NCBI GenBank assembly: GCA_963932465.1
Contig: OZ010793.1
Location: 256,907,025-256,971,024 of the forward strand
Length of the DNA stretch: 64,000 nt
Direction: 5' to 3'
From: Maratus speciosus
Lineage: Eukaryota > Arthropoda > Arachnida > Araneae > Salticidae
Position 1 is the stretch's first letter. Every line of letters begins with the position of its first letter. The translations under genes were made by a program, and so were the position numbers. Positions 13,266 through 24,035 of this stretch are shown one piece after another. The notes beneath the pieces are model-generated. The model ran no database searches and was not told where the DNA came from. It worked only from the letters and a program-made list of their open reading frames with translations.

Positions 13266-14605
13266 GAAATACCACTTGCACTAGAGTCCTGCGCGGTCCC
13301 GAAAATCTAATTTGAAGTCATCCCGCAGTCCGATCCTAATTTGACATAAAAAAAATCCCCTAACTGCAACTCGACCCCGCAAAAATAATTTTCAGTGGCC
13401 AGCAACCCGACCCGAACCCGCAACGAAAAAAATTAAATCGTGTTTTAATGCCATTATGAAAAATAATCTAAAATTGTACATCTAATACCCTTTTTATATT
13501 TTGCATAGAAGAATGAAGAAATCTATATTCTGTAATATGCAAATATAGTAAAACCTCTGAATAGCGGAGATCTGGGGATCGTTGAATAGACTCAAACATC
13601 GGATCGAATTGTCCAGAATTTTCTTTTCTGGGCTCGGAATGAATCTAATTTTCTTTCTGCGGGTCCGGTTCACACAAGAAGAATTCTTTCGGGTCATATT
13701 TAGGTTTTTTGCAAGACAAGTTGTTGGGATTTTCACAAAAAGTTTGAGCACAACTATGTTTCATATGAAAATAAATGCGTATTTGAATATGAATGAGTAT
13801 ACATTCGATTTACTGCATGAGAAATGAAATGCATATAAGAAAATCTGATCATAGATTATTCTTTTTTTAAGAACCATTTTTTCTTCTTTCCAAATATGAA
13901 AAATTTTATCAACATTTCGTTTTTGATACACACGAAAATACATGTATCGTATTTGTGGTAGTTTATGCACACATACACATGTTAGGTTTGTGTATATTGA
14001 GAGGTACCCGCTATTCAGAAAGCGTTCAAGTGTATAAATGTTAGTAGTTAAAAAGTGTTCGCTTGTTCGCTAAATAGAGGTGTCCGGTTTTCTGGGCAAA
14101 AGCCACTATGGAAGTTTTATTATATATAGATTTTTAATCTGAAAAATTTTATCAACATTTCGTTTTTGATACACACGAAAATACATGTATCGTATTTGTG
14201 GTAGTTTATGCACACATACACATGTTAGGTTTGTGTATATTGAGAGGTACCCGCTATTCAGAAAGCGTTCAAGTGTATAAATGTTAGTAGTTGAAAAAGT
14301 GTTCGTTTCTTCGCTAAATAGAGGTGTCCGGTTTTCTGGGCAAAAGCCACTATGGAAGTTTTATTATATATAGATTTTTAATCTGAAAAAAATATTTTGG
14401 ACAATTTTTTTAAATCTGGGTCAACCCGAACTCGACCTGCACGTGCCAAAATCCAACCCGAAACCGACACAATGAAAGTCAACTCGACCCGAACCCGACC
14501 CGCAGTAAAAAAGTGGAAGTCAGCCTGAGCCGAACCCGACCCGTAGCGAAAAAATATAGCGCCAACCCGACCCGATAGACATAATGGAGTTTTAGAAACT
14601 CCGAA
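13266..14605. repeat. Insert with CCGACCCGAACCCG microrepeats and Tigger-like ends
   Basis: This block separates D-unit 1 from D-unit 2. Both margins (13290-13440 and 14395-14590) are rich in a degenerate CCCGACCCGAACCCG motif. The interior holds AGTAAAACCTCTGAATAGCG (near 13549), its partial inverse CCCGCTATTCAGA, and CTAAATAGAGGTGTCCGG. The last three resemble pogo/Tigger-type terminal sequences. No transposase frame is seen and the boundaries are approximate. Confidence 0.45.
13897..14383 (+). repeat. 243-bp tandem duplication, two near-identical copies
   Basis: Copy 1 (13897-14139) and copy 2 (14140-14383) begin TGAAAAATTTTATCAACATT and differ only at a few bases near GTTAAAAAGTGTTCGCTTG versus GTTGAAAAAGTGTTCGTTTC. 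The high identity against strongly diverged neighbours implies a recent duplication. Confidence 0.9.
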
Positions 14606-15145
14606 ACAGCAACCTGCTAGCCACATTTCAGCATAACTAAAACCTTAATCGTAACTACAAAACAAATAATTATTATAATTTTAAAGGTGAGGAATCAATT
14701 TTTATTTCATAATTGACATGGTATTAATAGTGAATTCTTTGACAGAAGATTGTCTGTTTACAAACTCTCTATCTAAAGCAAAGCCCCACGTCAAAGTTCG
14801 CAAAGATTTTCCGCTTATTATTTCGTCATGTGCAATTTTCCCCGTGATTTTAAATCTTTTTCCCCTATGAAGCGTCACGACGAATAGAAAAAGAAATCTG
14901 AAAGTGAAAAATAATTCCAGAGATTTATTTTTTCTCGATCAAAATGTAAAAAAGTAAAGTTGACCGCAAGTGATCTTTTCCAAAATAACAATAATCCCTT
15001 TAACGTCATAATTTCGAAATGATATACATGCGTGGCAGGTTACAAAAAACATAAAATAGATTTTCACTTGGGATGGGGAACTGATATTTATGCAGCACGA
15101 TACAATAATTTGTAACAAAAGAAACGATTCCCAGGTAAAATGTAG
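14606..15145 (+). repeat. D-unit 2 (3' two-thirds)
   Basis: Shares the ordered blocks ATTATAATTTTAAA, TTTCATAATTGACATG, AACTCTCTATCTAAAGC, CACGTCAAAGT, AAAAATAATTCCA, GTTGACCGCAAGTGATCTTT, ATTTCGAAATGATAT and ACTTGGGATGG with the unit at 31740-32545. It runs up to the Tigger insertion. The sequence beyond the Tigger element continues as the start of the next unit. Confidence 0.8.
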
Positions 15146-15147
15146 TA

Positions 15148-15778
15148 CAGTAGAGTCTCGATTATCCGAGTCCCGCTTAACCGAGTTTCCGCTTAAACTA
15201 AGTTATTTTCTTCTGATGGACTGATGGCTTCTATTATTATGAAACAGCCATTATAAATGAAGTGTTAGGTGAAGATGAAAGAGTAGCCGTAAAAAGTTAG
15301 AACTCTGATTTTCTGGTCAGAATGGGGGAGGAGGGAATAACCGTCATTTTTTTTTTTTTTTTCCAAAACAAATTATGACCATTTATTTACCTATTCTGAC
15401 CAAAAAATCAGAGTTCTAACTTTTTACGGCTGTTCTTTCATCTTCACCTAACACTTCCTTTCTGGCTGTTTCATAATATGGAAGCCATCAATCCATCAGA
15501 AGAAAATGATCCATTCCAAAACTATAAGGCCGATTGAAAAAAACTATTTAATACTTTGAGCAGAAAGAAGAGGCTACACCTGCAATTTTCATGACACTAA
15601 TAGAATCACATAGCTGCCAATTTGTACGGTTTCGTGACCTCTAAAAGTTATTACAAATTTTTGCCATACTTAATCGTTGACAACTGTTAGATTTCAGCGA
15701 TTAAAGTAGGCAAAATTTGCTGGTAAAAAAATCTTAGAAATTGGTTGCTATGCAGTAGCGTAATACTGCAGCCAAAAG

Positions 15779-15810
<32 letters not shown>

Positions 15811-16010
15811 CTACAGCAAAATTGACATTCAAGAAACAAAAAATTATCAAGAGCTTTTTCAAATAAACAATTTCATTCCCCGTTTTTCTTAAAAGTAACG
15901 GAAATGTACATTCAAGAAATATTGCTCGTAGCATAAAAATTAATGAATTAAGGGAAAATTTATATTTCATCTCCTTAGTTGGTGACGATTTGTGTAAATC
16001 CGGTTTATCC

Positions 16011-16047
<37 letters not shown>

Positions 16048-16098
16048 TAACCGAGGTGAGCTTGGTCCATATTAACTAAGATAATCGGGACACTACTG
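15148..16098. mobile_element. pogo/Tigger-type non-autonomous element
   Basis: Flanked by TA (15146-15147 and 16099-16100). The terminal repeats are CAGTAGAGTCTCGATTATC on the left and CAGTAGTGTCCCGATTATC on the right (reverse complement), two mismatches in 19. Sub-terminal CGCTTAACCGAG / TTTATCCGAG motifs are typical of pogo-Tigger ends. A large internal inverted duplication pairs 15205-15328 with 15390-15507. A T run of about 30 lies near 16014-16044. No transposase frame remains. It is inserted at the junction of D-units 2 and 3. Confidence 0.8.
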
Positions 16099-16100
16099 TA

Positions 16101-16476
16101 CTGTTTTTGTTACTTACTTTCTATCGTAATTGCAGTAACTGAACTTTACCTAGAAATTTTTAAAATAAAAGATGATCAGAAGGATATATAATCATAACTA
16201 TACGTATGTAATGTATAGATAAATAGAGAGATAGAATAGATAGATAGATTGGAATAGCTATTTTAATAAATTGAAAGAGAGAGAGAAAAACAAATGTAAA
16301 TATAAAAATCACAATTTAGAGAATCGTTAGATACATTTGCTTCAACATTTTAAGTGCATTTCATAACTATATTTTAATGTTCTTTATTAAAGAGATATTC
16401 ATATTTACTTGAATTGTATTGCAGGTTTTCATAAAGCTCTTTAAAACGTTATTATAACTACTAATAAAATGAATAT
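16101..16476 (+). repeat. D-unit 3, 5' segment
   Basis: Corresponds in order to 31333-31740: an AGAAGGATA..GATA microsatellite (about 16205-16255), GAGAGAGAAA, TTCTTTATTAAA, CATAAAGCTCTTT and ATAACTAC. It ends at GAATAT, where the BEL element is inserted. The unit resumes at 24036. Confidence 0.75.
16472..16476. other. BEL target-site duplication (left), AATAT
   Basis: AATAT directly precedes the 5' LTR and recurs directly after the 3' LTR at 24036-24040. Five bases is normal for BEL/Pao. Undisrupted copies of the same site occur at about 31736 and 32106 as GGGAATATTATAATTTAAA. Confidence 0.9.
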
Positions 16477-17457
16477 TGTTTTGGCGTAAATGCCCTTGAA
16501 GAAGAAATCAAATGTATTGTTTATAATTTAAGTCTGTTTATCTTTTATATTATGAAACATAATTATAAAACTGGTTGTTTTCTTCTGACAGAAAATCTAA
16601 TTTGTTTATAATCCTGGCTCTTGATCAGTATTTATGAGTAATGTTATGATTTCGCGGTCATTTAATATAGGTTTATTATCTTTTATAATAATTTTGAATT
16701 CTTGAAGATGATTTATTAGTAATTTAATGACTTTGTGATTTCTTGATATTTATGAGTTATATTTATTTTGGTATCATTTAAATAGATTTATTAGTTTTAT
16801 AATTACTTGGATGTCATTTAAATGAATATTATAGCTACTTATAATAATTTATAGCTAATTTAATGTGGTTTAGGATAATATTGTTAAAGTAATTGAAGAG
16901 GATTTATAACCAGCATACACTGTAAAAAAAAAAAACGGACTAAAAAACGGAAATACTACTGGCAATCTAGACGCCAGTACTATTTCCGTTTTTTTACGGG
17001 AATTTTTACCCATAAATTACAGAACAATTTCCGTTTTTAATCAGAAAAACGGAAAATTTTCTGTAATTTATAGGTAAAAATTTCCCGTAAAAAGACGGAA
17101 ATAGTACTGGCGTCTAGATTGCCAGTAGTATTTCCGTTTTTTAGTCCGTTTTTTTTTTTTACAGTGTATTGTAATTTTTATTTTGATGTTTTTTTTTTTT
17201 TTTTTTTGTGTCATATGTATCCTTTAGGAAAAGGTCGGTCTAGACTCTGCAACCAAGCAGAGAACATGTAACTTGGCTCTGTTAAATACAGAGAATTGTA
17301 CTATTATGAAACATAGGATTAATGATTAACTTCTAATGATGCATGGAATTTACATATACTATTTCATTTTTATTAATAAACTATTTAATCTAATCGCTCT
17401 CCCACCTCACTTGGATTTTGTGATTTATTTGACATTTGAATTATCGGCACCAACACA
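16477..17457 (+). repeat. BEL 5' LTR, interrupted by a MITE
   Basis: 981 bp, aligned with the 3' LTR from TGTTTTGG to CCAACACA. The length difference is mostly a 249-bp palindromic insertion plus its TA duplication (16918-17168). Other differences are single bases and the length of a T run near 17191-17207. The boundary is supported by the AATAT duplication. Confidence 0.93.
16918..17166. mobile_element. Palindromic TA-flanked MITE inside the BEL 5' LTR
   Basis: 249 bp forming an almost perfect palindrome. The ends are CACTGTAAAAAAA and TTTTTTTACAGTG; nested motifs are ACGGAAATACTACTGGCAAT and GACGCCAGTACTATTTCCGT. It is flanked by TA (16916-16917 and 17167-17168). The 3' LTR reads ACCAGCATATTGTAATTTTT at this place, the exact empty site. 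It therefore inserted after the BEL element. The TA target suggests mobilisation by a Tc1/mariner-type transposase; no coding capacity. Confidence 0.92.
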
Positions 17458-17750
17458 TATAAATATATATATATATTTTTTTTTGGGGGGGGGGGTGTGC
17501 CTCATAACCCGCGATACATTTTTTTGGGAAGAATTGTGAACTGTGAAAGTGATCTGTGATTTGTGGAATTACTATTCAACTGTGCTTTATCTTTCAATCT
17601 GTAATTTGTGGAATAATATTGTGGCATTTGGATTACAACTTGACATCCGGTCATGTCATCTACATTACTTGGAATTAACAGGTAAGGAAATATTTTTTCA
17701 TTATATATGAATTGTTTATATTTTAAAATAAGAATTATTCTTTATTTGAA
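17458..17750 (+). other. BEL 5' leader with candidate splice donor
   Basis: Untranslated leader between the 5' LTR and gag. It begins with (TA)n, a T run and a G run, so a clear tRNA primer-binding site cannot be read. Purine-poor GTGATTTGTGGAAT motifs are repeated. TTAACAGGTAAGG near 17675-17687 matches a strong 5' splice donor (AG|GTAAGG). Whether it is used is unknown. Confidence 0.5.
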
Positions 17751-19100
17751 ATGGAAAGTCATGAAAAACTGAAAGCAAAACGTTCTGTTGAGCGAACGAG
17801 TTTCACGAAATTAATTACAAATTTAGAAATTTTGTTAAGTGATGATATTGATAATACGAAAACCGATGAATTATTAAAGCTTCAAGAAATATTCTTCTTA
17901 AAAGAAACGAGTTTCCAAAGTTTGAATCGTGATATTGAAGCTCAAATATCCGACTTAAAAGAATATGAAAAGGACATTGCTAGTAGCGAAAAGTACACTG
18001 ATCAATTGATCAGTGCTAAATTTAAAATTAAAACTAGATTAAGTAAATGTAAAAAAGATAATGTTTCTATGATAGTTACTAGTTATGTAAATCCATTGAA
18101 TAGTTCTGCCAGTGGAACAGAAACGAGTTCTTGTTCTGCCATGAAATTGCCTACATTAAATGTTCCAAAATTTTCTGGTGAAATCGAAGAATGGGTCGAA
18201 TTTTTTAACTGTTTTGAAACATCGATACACCAGAATAAATCACTATCTAAGATAGAAAAATTCGCTTATTTAAAGTCCTTGTTATGTAATCGGGCATATA
18301 ATGTGGTAGAAGGGTTTCCATTGACAGAGCAAAATTATGATACTTGTATTGATTTATTAAAGGACCGTTTTAATAAGGTTGATATTATTATTAATAAACA
18401 CATGACTAATTTATTAAATATGGAACCAGTTAAAAATTGTTCAAATTTCAATGAATTACGAAGATTGCATGACATGTGCGAAGTTTAGAAGTTTAAGAAA
18501 TTTGGGGGTAACATCCAGTTCTTATGGACAATTGCTAAATCCTATTTTGCTAAAGCTATTGCCCCCTGAATTAGTGATTGAATATCATAGGAAACGTGAT
18601 ACTAGCAAAGAGACAGATGTAACTGATCTAATTGCCTTTATCAAATGTGAAATAGAATGTAGAGAAAAGGTTTTGTCAATGACTAGTTCTAAAAATGATG
18701 CAACCTCTTCTTTTGTACATAAAAATAAAACTGAATTTCGTGAAAAGAAAATATCAAATAAATATCAACATACTAATACCTTAAATGCTAATATTAAAGT
18801 ATTTTGTGTATTTTGCGAAAGTAACGATCATTTATCTTCCGAGTGTAAAAATTTAGCTGATGATAAGAAAAGATTAATGTTACGTAAGGAGGGTAGATGT
18901 TACAAATGCTTTCTGAAATCGCATTTATCTTCGCAATGCCGCATAAAATTAAAGCCATGTGTAAATTGTAAAAGTACTGAACATAACAAATTATTTTGTT
19001 TTAAGAAAGATTTGAAACCAGAAATTAATGAAAATCAAAATCAAACAGTTGTGTCTAATTCTCACTGTAATTTTAGAAATTCTAAGCAAGCTGTTTTATT
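17751..19100 (+). pseudogene. gag: BEL/Pao gag (frameshifted)
   Basis: Encodes the structural protein of the element. The first frame (17751-18488, 245 codons) has a lysine-rich coiled-coil-like N-terminus. It is followed by a DUF1759-like region with LPKF-type spacing (KLPTLNVPKFSGEIEEWVEF) and a helical capsid-like part. Near 18480-18488 the frame shifts and continues in the frame opening at 18451 with RSLRNLGVTSSSYGQLL. Three CCHC zinc knuckles of the form C-X2-C-X4-H-X4-C follow, encoded at about 18805-18999. The start is the first methionine after the leader. The frame break means full-length Gag cannot be made without frameshifting; decay is more likely, since similar breaks continue downstream. 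Confidence 0.9.
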
Positions 19101-19504
19101 GCAAACATTTTGTGTAACTGCTCAAGGTAATTCTAAATCAAAGGTAGTTCGATTATTACTTGATTCTGCAAGCGAAAAAAGCTTCATAACAAAAGCATTA
19201 GCTCGTGAATTAAATTTGCCTGTTTTAAGAAAAAACATTTAACTATATTTGTTTTTGGTATTGATCAAGGCCGCGAAGAAGAATATGATGTTTTAAAAAT
19301 TAAATTGCGAAGTAAAATGAATTATCATCGTTTTATAAATGTTGAGGTGTTAGCTATCGATTTGATTAGTGCAACAACATTGAAGGTTCCAATTCTGACC
19401 CTGTAATTACAAAATATATTGAAAGTAAAAGATGGAGGTTAGCCGACCCAACCCCCAAGGAATCGGAAGTACAAATTTTACTTGGAGCTGATTATTTCTG
19501 GAAT
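19101..19504 (+). pseudogene. BEL/Pao aspartic protease (DUF1758-like), broken
   Basis: Downstream of the zinc knuckles the sequence encodes VVRLLLDSASEKSFITKAL, a retropepsin-like active-site region (Asp codon near 19162). The expected D-S/T-G triad reads DSA, so the catalytic glycine is replaced. The frame ends at 19242, and related sequence resumes in a second frame (from about 19248, FVFGIDQGREEEYD) which stops near 19404. A third frame carries EVQILLGADYFW, the conserved end of the protease-associated domain. Two frame changes and the altered triad indicate a non-functional protease. Confidence 0.8.
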
Positions 19505-20940
19505 GTGCAGAGAGGTGTCGTTGAAGAAATTAATGACTATTTACATGCAGCTAATACACTTTTTAGGTACACAATAGTAGGAAAAATAAACTCTGAAGAT
19601 AACGAAACAATTAATGCTCATCTTGTATCTGTTAATGAAACAGAAAATTTTGATTTGCAACATTTTTGGAAACTAGAATCTTTGGGTATTTGTGATAGTA
19701 AAAGTGAATTATTTTCACAAAAGGATTTAGATGCTCTTGATTTATTTAATGATAATTTAAATTTTGTAAATGGAAGATATGAAACTAAACTTTTGTGGAA
19801 GGTAAATAAAAATGAATTAGAATCCAATTTTGATGTAGCTAAAAATAGACTTTGGGGATTAAAATCAAAATTGTGCAAAAATGAATGGTTACTTAATGAA
19901 TATGAGAAAATATTAAATGAACAATCTGGTTTGGGTATAATTGAAGAATGTGAGTTTAATAAAGATGAAATAAACACGTATTACATGCCTCACAGACCAG
20001 TAATAAGGAAAGATAAATCGACAACTAAAGTAAGAATTGTTTTTGATGCGTCATCTAAAGATAAGGGGGCAAAATCTTTAAACGAGTGCTTATTTTCTGG
20101 GCCCAATCTAAATCCTAACATATTGGACATTATTTTAAAATTCCGTCTCCACAAAATTGCTTTCTCGGCAGATATAGAAGAGGCATTCTTGAAAATCCAG
20201 ATAAAAGAAGAAGATAGAAATTTTTTGAGGTTCCTGTGGTTGGACAATATCACTAGTAACAATCCAATTTTGAAGGTTTTCTCATGATCCGTGTAACTTT
20301 TGGTGTAACAACCTCACCTTTTTTCCTTTCTGTGACCATCAAACATCACATTGAGGGGTATAAAGATTTGTTTGGGAAAATAGTTAATATGCTGGATACT
20401 TCCTTATATGTTGATGACCTGTTTCATGGAGCTGATTCAGTAAACGAAGCTTTTGTTTTATCAAACTTTGCAGAGAAGATATTGAGTGAGGCCAATATAT
20501 GAAACTCAGAAAATTTAAAACTAATTCTACCAATTTAAAATTTTTATGGAAGGAACATGGAATAAATTTTGAGGAAGACACTCTTGAACAAAATCTTTCG
20601 AAGGTATTGGGAATTATATGGATAACAGAAAGTGACACCTTGAAAATAGACATAGAACCACTTTTGATAGGATTTGACCATACAATTGTTACCAAACGTA
20701 TTGCTTTACAAACTGTGGCAAAAATTTATGATCCTATTGGACTCATTTCCCCCTTTGTGATAAGAATTAAATTTTTAATGCAAGAACTCTGGGAACATGG
20801 GATTGACTGGGATTCTACATTACCAGATTCTTTCAGTGAAAAATTCTTCAGAAAATGGCATCATGAAATAAAGGACTTGGTAAATTTTGAAATTCATAGA
20901 AAATATTTTGTAACTATCACAAAACTAAATTCTGAAACCC
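19505..20940 (+). pseudogene. pol: BEL/Pao reverse transcriptase, broken
   Basis: Would copy element RNA into DNA in cytoplasmic particles. 19505-20287 encodes the Pao-type linker (FWKLESLGI) and RT fingers, with YYMPHRPVIRK, VRIVFDASSK, LNECLFSGPNLNPN and the first catalytic aspartate in FSADIEEAFLKIQI. The frame changes near 20275. 20284-20502 encodes RVTFGVTTSPFFL and the catalytic YVDDL box (near 20408). The frame changes again near 20500, then continues as the connection region with VLGIIW and YDPIGLISPF. All key RT residues can still be recognised but are spread over three frames. Confidence 0.93.
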
Positions 20941-21486
20941 CTCAACTTTTCATATTTTCTGATGCTAGTTTAAAGGGGTATGGGTCAGTAGCTTATATTC
21001 GTGATCCTTCTTCTTATGAAACTTCATTTGTAATAGCAAAGTCCAGAGTAGCGCCTCTCAAGAAATTACATTGCCTCGCCTGGAACTTCTTGGAGCACTT
21101 ACGGCTGCAAGATTAGCGAAATATTTAAAGGAATATTTAAAATTGTGAATGAAAACATATTTTGTCTAAGCGACTCACAAATTACGTTGTACTGGATTAA
21201 AGCTAGCGCTAGCAACTGGAAGCCCTTTGTGGCAAACCGTGTACGTGAAATTCAAGAACTTGTTGCTCCTGTACAATGGAAATTTTGTAAAGGAAAGGAA
21301 AATCCTGCAGATATTCTCTCTCGCGGTTGCTCTGCTTCTGAATTGATTAATAACGAGGTAGGGTTACATGGTCCCTGCTGGCTGAAAGAAGAATCGTTAC
21401 CAGTATTTCCACCTGAAACTCAACCAAATCTACCTGATGAAGAGGTCCCGCAAGAACAACGTAAAACGCTTGTTTGCTCCATATAA
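20941..21486 (+). pseudogene. BEL/Pao RNase H domain, broken
   Basis: RNase H degrades the RNA of RNA-DNA hybrids during reverse transcription. The first acidic motif lies in LFIFSDASLKGYGSVAYI (Asp codon near 20961). The frame is lost near 21068, just after KSRVAPLKKL. The next segment (roughly 21069-21140) is open in another frame. A third frame, from 21145, encodes CLSDSQITLYWIKA, KFCKGKENPADILSRG and GPCWL, all typical of Pao RNase H. That last frame ends at an in-frame TAA at 21484-21486, and the same frame reopens directly into the integrase region. Confidence 0.88.
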
Positions 21487-22974
21487 CAAAATATTCCGGA
21501 ATTTGAACTTTTATTTAAATTTTCATCCTGGACTAAATTAAGACGAATTACGGCTTGGTGCCTCAGATTCATGAAAAATTGTACATGTCCATCTGAACGA
21601 GTCGATGGTTTTTTGACTGTTCCAGAACTTGAAAGGGCAACAAATGCTATTGTGAAATTAATTCAAAACCATGAATTCGGAAACGAACTGAAAATTCTAA
21701 AATCCAGAAAGACCCTAAATTCTAAAAGCAAACTCCTTCCTTTACATTCATTTCTTGACGAAAATGATTTTCTTCGTGTTGGAGGTAGGCTAAAAAATGC
21801 AAACCCGTCTGAATATCAAAAACATCAAATCATTATCCCTAAAAGGCATCATGTTACAGACTTGATAATAAAGTATTTCCATGAGAAACATCTTCATAGC
21901 GGCACTCAATTGACAATTTCAGCAATTCGACAAAAATTTTGGATAATTAATGCTAAAGAAGCTGTGAAAAGAGAAATAAAGAAATGCATGAAATGTTTCC
22001 GAAATTCATCCCCCCTTTCATCTCAGTTGATGGGAAATCTGCCATCAGCACGAGCTCAAGTATTTTCAAGAGTAGGAGTCGACTTAGCCAGCCCATTTTT
22101 GATCAAACCTCGTAAGGAACGTGGTATGAAACCTATTAAGCATTATGTTTGTTTGTATGTTTGTTTCGCAACAAAGGCTATCCATCTTGAATTAGTCACT
22201 GATCTTACAACTGAAACCTTTCTAACCTCGTTGAAAGGATTCGTGGCTCGGCGTGGAAAACCTCTAGAAATATTTTCAGACAGAGGTACAAATTTTGTAA
22301 GGGCAGACCGCGAAATAAAGAGAATGATGTCTCAAATTGCTTCTGATGAAAAAATGCACAAGTATCTTACTGACGAAATGATAGTATGGAAATTGAACCC
22401 ACCTTCAGCCCCTCATTTTGGAGGCCTTTGGGAAGCGGGAATAAAACAAATAAAAAATCATTTGAAGAGAACAATTGGTGAACAGATTTTAACTTATAAA
22501 GAATTTTTGACCTTAATTACACAAATCGAATCATGTTTAAATTCAAGACCGCTTGTGGCTGAGTCTTCTGATCCAAATGACTTTACTGCTCTGACGCCAG
22601 GACATTTTATTATAGGACCCCTGACCTCATTGCCTGAGCCTGATATTTTCTCCTCTACCTATGCAACTCCTTTGGAACGCTGGAAATTGCTACAAAACAT
22701 TTTCCAAAGTTTTTGGAAAAGGTGGTCTTCAGACTATCTCTCACAATTGCAGCAACGTACAAAGTGGTTTAAAAGTAACCCGAACTTAAAAATCAATGAC
22801 TTAGTGTTGATAAAGGAAGAAAACCAGCCCCCATTAAGGTGGAAATTGGGCAGAATAATTGAACTATTTCCTGGTGACGATAATATTGTTCGTGTTGTCA
22901 AAATAAAGACTTCTACTGGTGAACTGAAATGCCTAATTACAAAACTGTCTCCTTTACCGATGGACAATTACTAG
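21487..22974 (+). pseudogene. BEL/Pao integrase, domain largely intact
   Basis: The longest intact piece of the element: 467 codons from 21571, in frame with upstream coding after the 21484 stop. It carries an H2C2 zinc-binding module (HEKHLHSG..KKCMKC, about residues 104-142). The catalytic core has Asp171 (VGVDLASP), Asp237 (FSDRGTNF) and Glu288 (GGLWEAGIK). A C-terminal DUF5641-like part follows (RWKLLQNIFQSFWKRWSSDY, PLRWKLGRI). All three catalytic acids are present. It normally joins element cDNA to host DNA. As part of a broken polyprotein it is not expected to be produced normally; a separate start at 21571 is only a possibility. Confidence 0.93.
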
Positions 22975-23281
22975 AACTTTATTTTATTTTAAGTTACTTT
23001 ATTTATTTATTTTACATGTCTAATTTTTGTAATTTTCTGAACTATTATGTATATTAATGTCTTTTTCTATTTTTAGTTGTTCCCGAAATGATGTCATTGT
23101 TTTTTTTTCAAGTAGTGATTTAATTTAATTTCATTTTAGTTTATACTTGACATTTAAGGTAAAATATTTCAATTTTGTATTTAATATTTGATTAATAAGT
23201 ATTTAATAGAGTAAATTTGGTAAGAGCAGGTAAGCTATATTAGTTGAGTGTTTGATGAACTCCGTTCATGGAGGCGGAGGA
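22975..23281 (+). other. BEL 3' untranslated region and polypurine tract
   Basis: AT-rich sequence follows the integrase stop. The last twelve bases before the 3' LTR (23270-23281, GGAGGCGGAGGA) are all-purine except one C. This is the expected primer site for plus-strand synthesis directly next to the LTR TG. Confidence 0.8.
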
Positions 23282-24035
23282 TGTTTTGGCGTAAATGTCC
23301 TTGAAGAAGAAATCAAATTTATTGTTTATAATTAAAGCCTGTTTATCTTTTATATTATGAAACATAATTATAAAACTGATTGATTTCTTCTGACAGAAAA
23401 TCTAATTTGTTTATAATCCTGGCTCTTGGTCAGTATTTATGAGTAATGTTATGATTTCACGGTCATTTAATATAGGTTTATTATCTTTTATAATAATTTT
23501 GAATTATTGATGATGATTTATTAGTAATTTAATGACTTTGTGATTTCTTGATATAACTTTATGAGTTATACTTATTTTGGTATCATTTAAATAGATTTAT
23601 TAGTTTTATAATTACTTGGATGTCATTTAAATGAATATTATAGCTATTTATAATAATTTATAGCTCATTTAATGTGGTTTAGGATATTATTATTAAAGTA
23701 ATTGAAGAAGATTTATGACCAGCATATTGTAATTTTTATTTTGATGGTTTTTTTTTTTTTTTTTTTTTTTTTTATATATATATATATAATATGTATCCTT
23801 TAGGAAAAAGTTAGTCTTGACTCTGCAACCAAGCAGAAAACATGTAACTTGGCTCTGTTAAATACAGAGAATTGTACTATTATGGAACACAGGATTAATG
23901 ATTAACTTCTAATGATGCATGGAATTTACATATACTATTTCATTTTTATTAATAAACTATTTAATCTAATCGCTCTCCCATCTCACTTGGATTTTGTGAT
24001 TTATATGACATTTGAATTATCGGCGCCAACACACA
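23282..24035 (+). repeat. BEL 3' LTR (no MITE)
   Basis: 754 bp, TGTTTTGGCGTAAATG to CCAACACA. It lacks the 249-bp palindrome found in the 5' LTR, and so preserves the pre-insertion sequence. A T run followed by (TA)n lies near 23745-23788. It is followed by the AATAT duplication. Confidence 0.94.

Larger units (their letters stand above)
16477..24035 (+). mobile_element. BEL/Pao LTR retrotransposon, degenerate, complete ends
   Basis: A complete but dead element of about 7.56 kb (about 7.3 kb without the MITE in its 5' LTR). It has two LTRs beginning TGTTTTGGCGTAAATG and ending CCAACACA, a leader, gag with three CCHC knuckles, protease, RT, RNase H, integrase, a polypurine tract and a 5-bp target duplication. 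The domain order (protease-RT-RNase H-integrase with a DUF1759/DUF1758-like gag-protease front) is that of BEL/Pao. At least seven frame changes and one in-frame stop (21484-21486) break the polyprotein. The LTRs show scattered differences, so the insertion is not recent. It lies inside D-unit 3. Confidence 0.95.

Noticed and set aside
13280..14590. CCGACCCGAACCCG motifs considered as telomere-like repeat
   Set aside because: Does not match the arthropod TTAGG repeat; irregular and confined to one insert.
17458..17500. G run after the 5' LTR considered as a primer-binding site
   Set aside because: It is a homopolymer that cannot be matched to a specific tRNA 3' end; probably slippage has erased the site.
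21571..22974. Integrase frame considered as a domesticated host gene
   Set aside because: It sits in its normal place in a complete LTR element, in frame with upstream pol, and no promoter or conserved separate start is visible.
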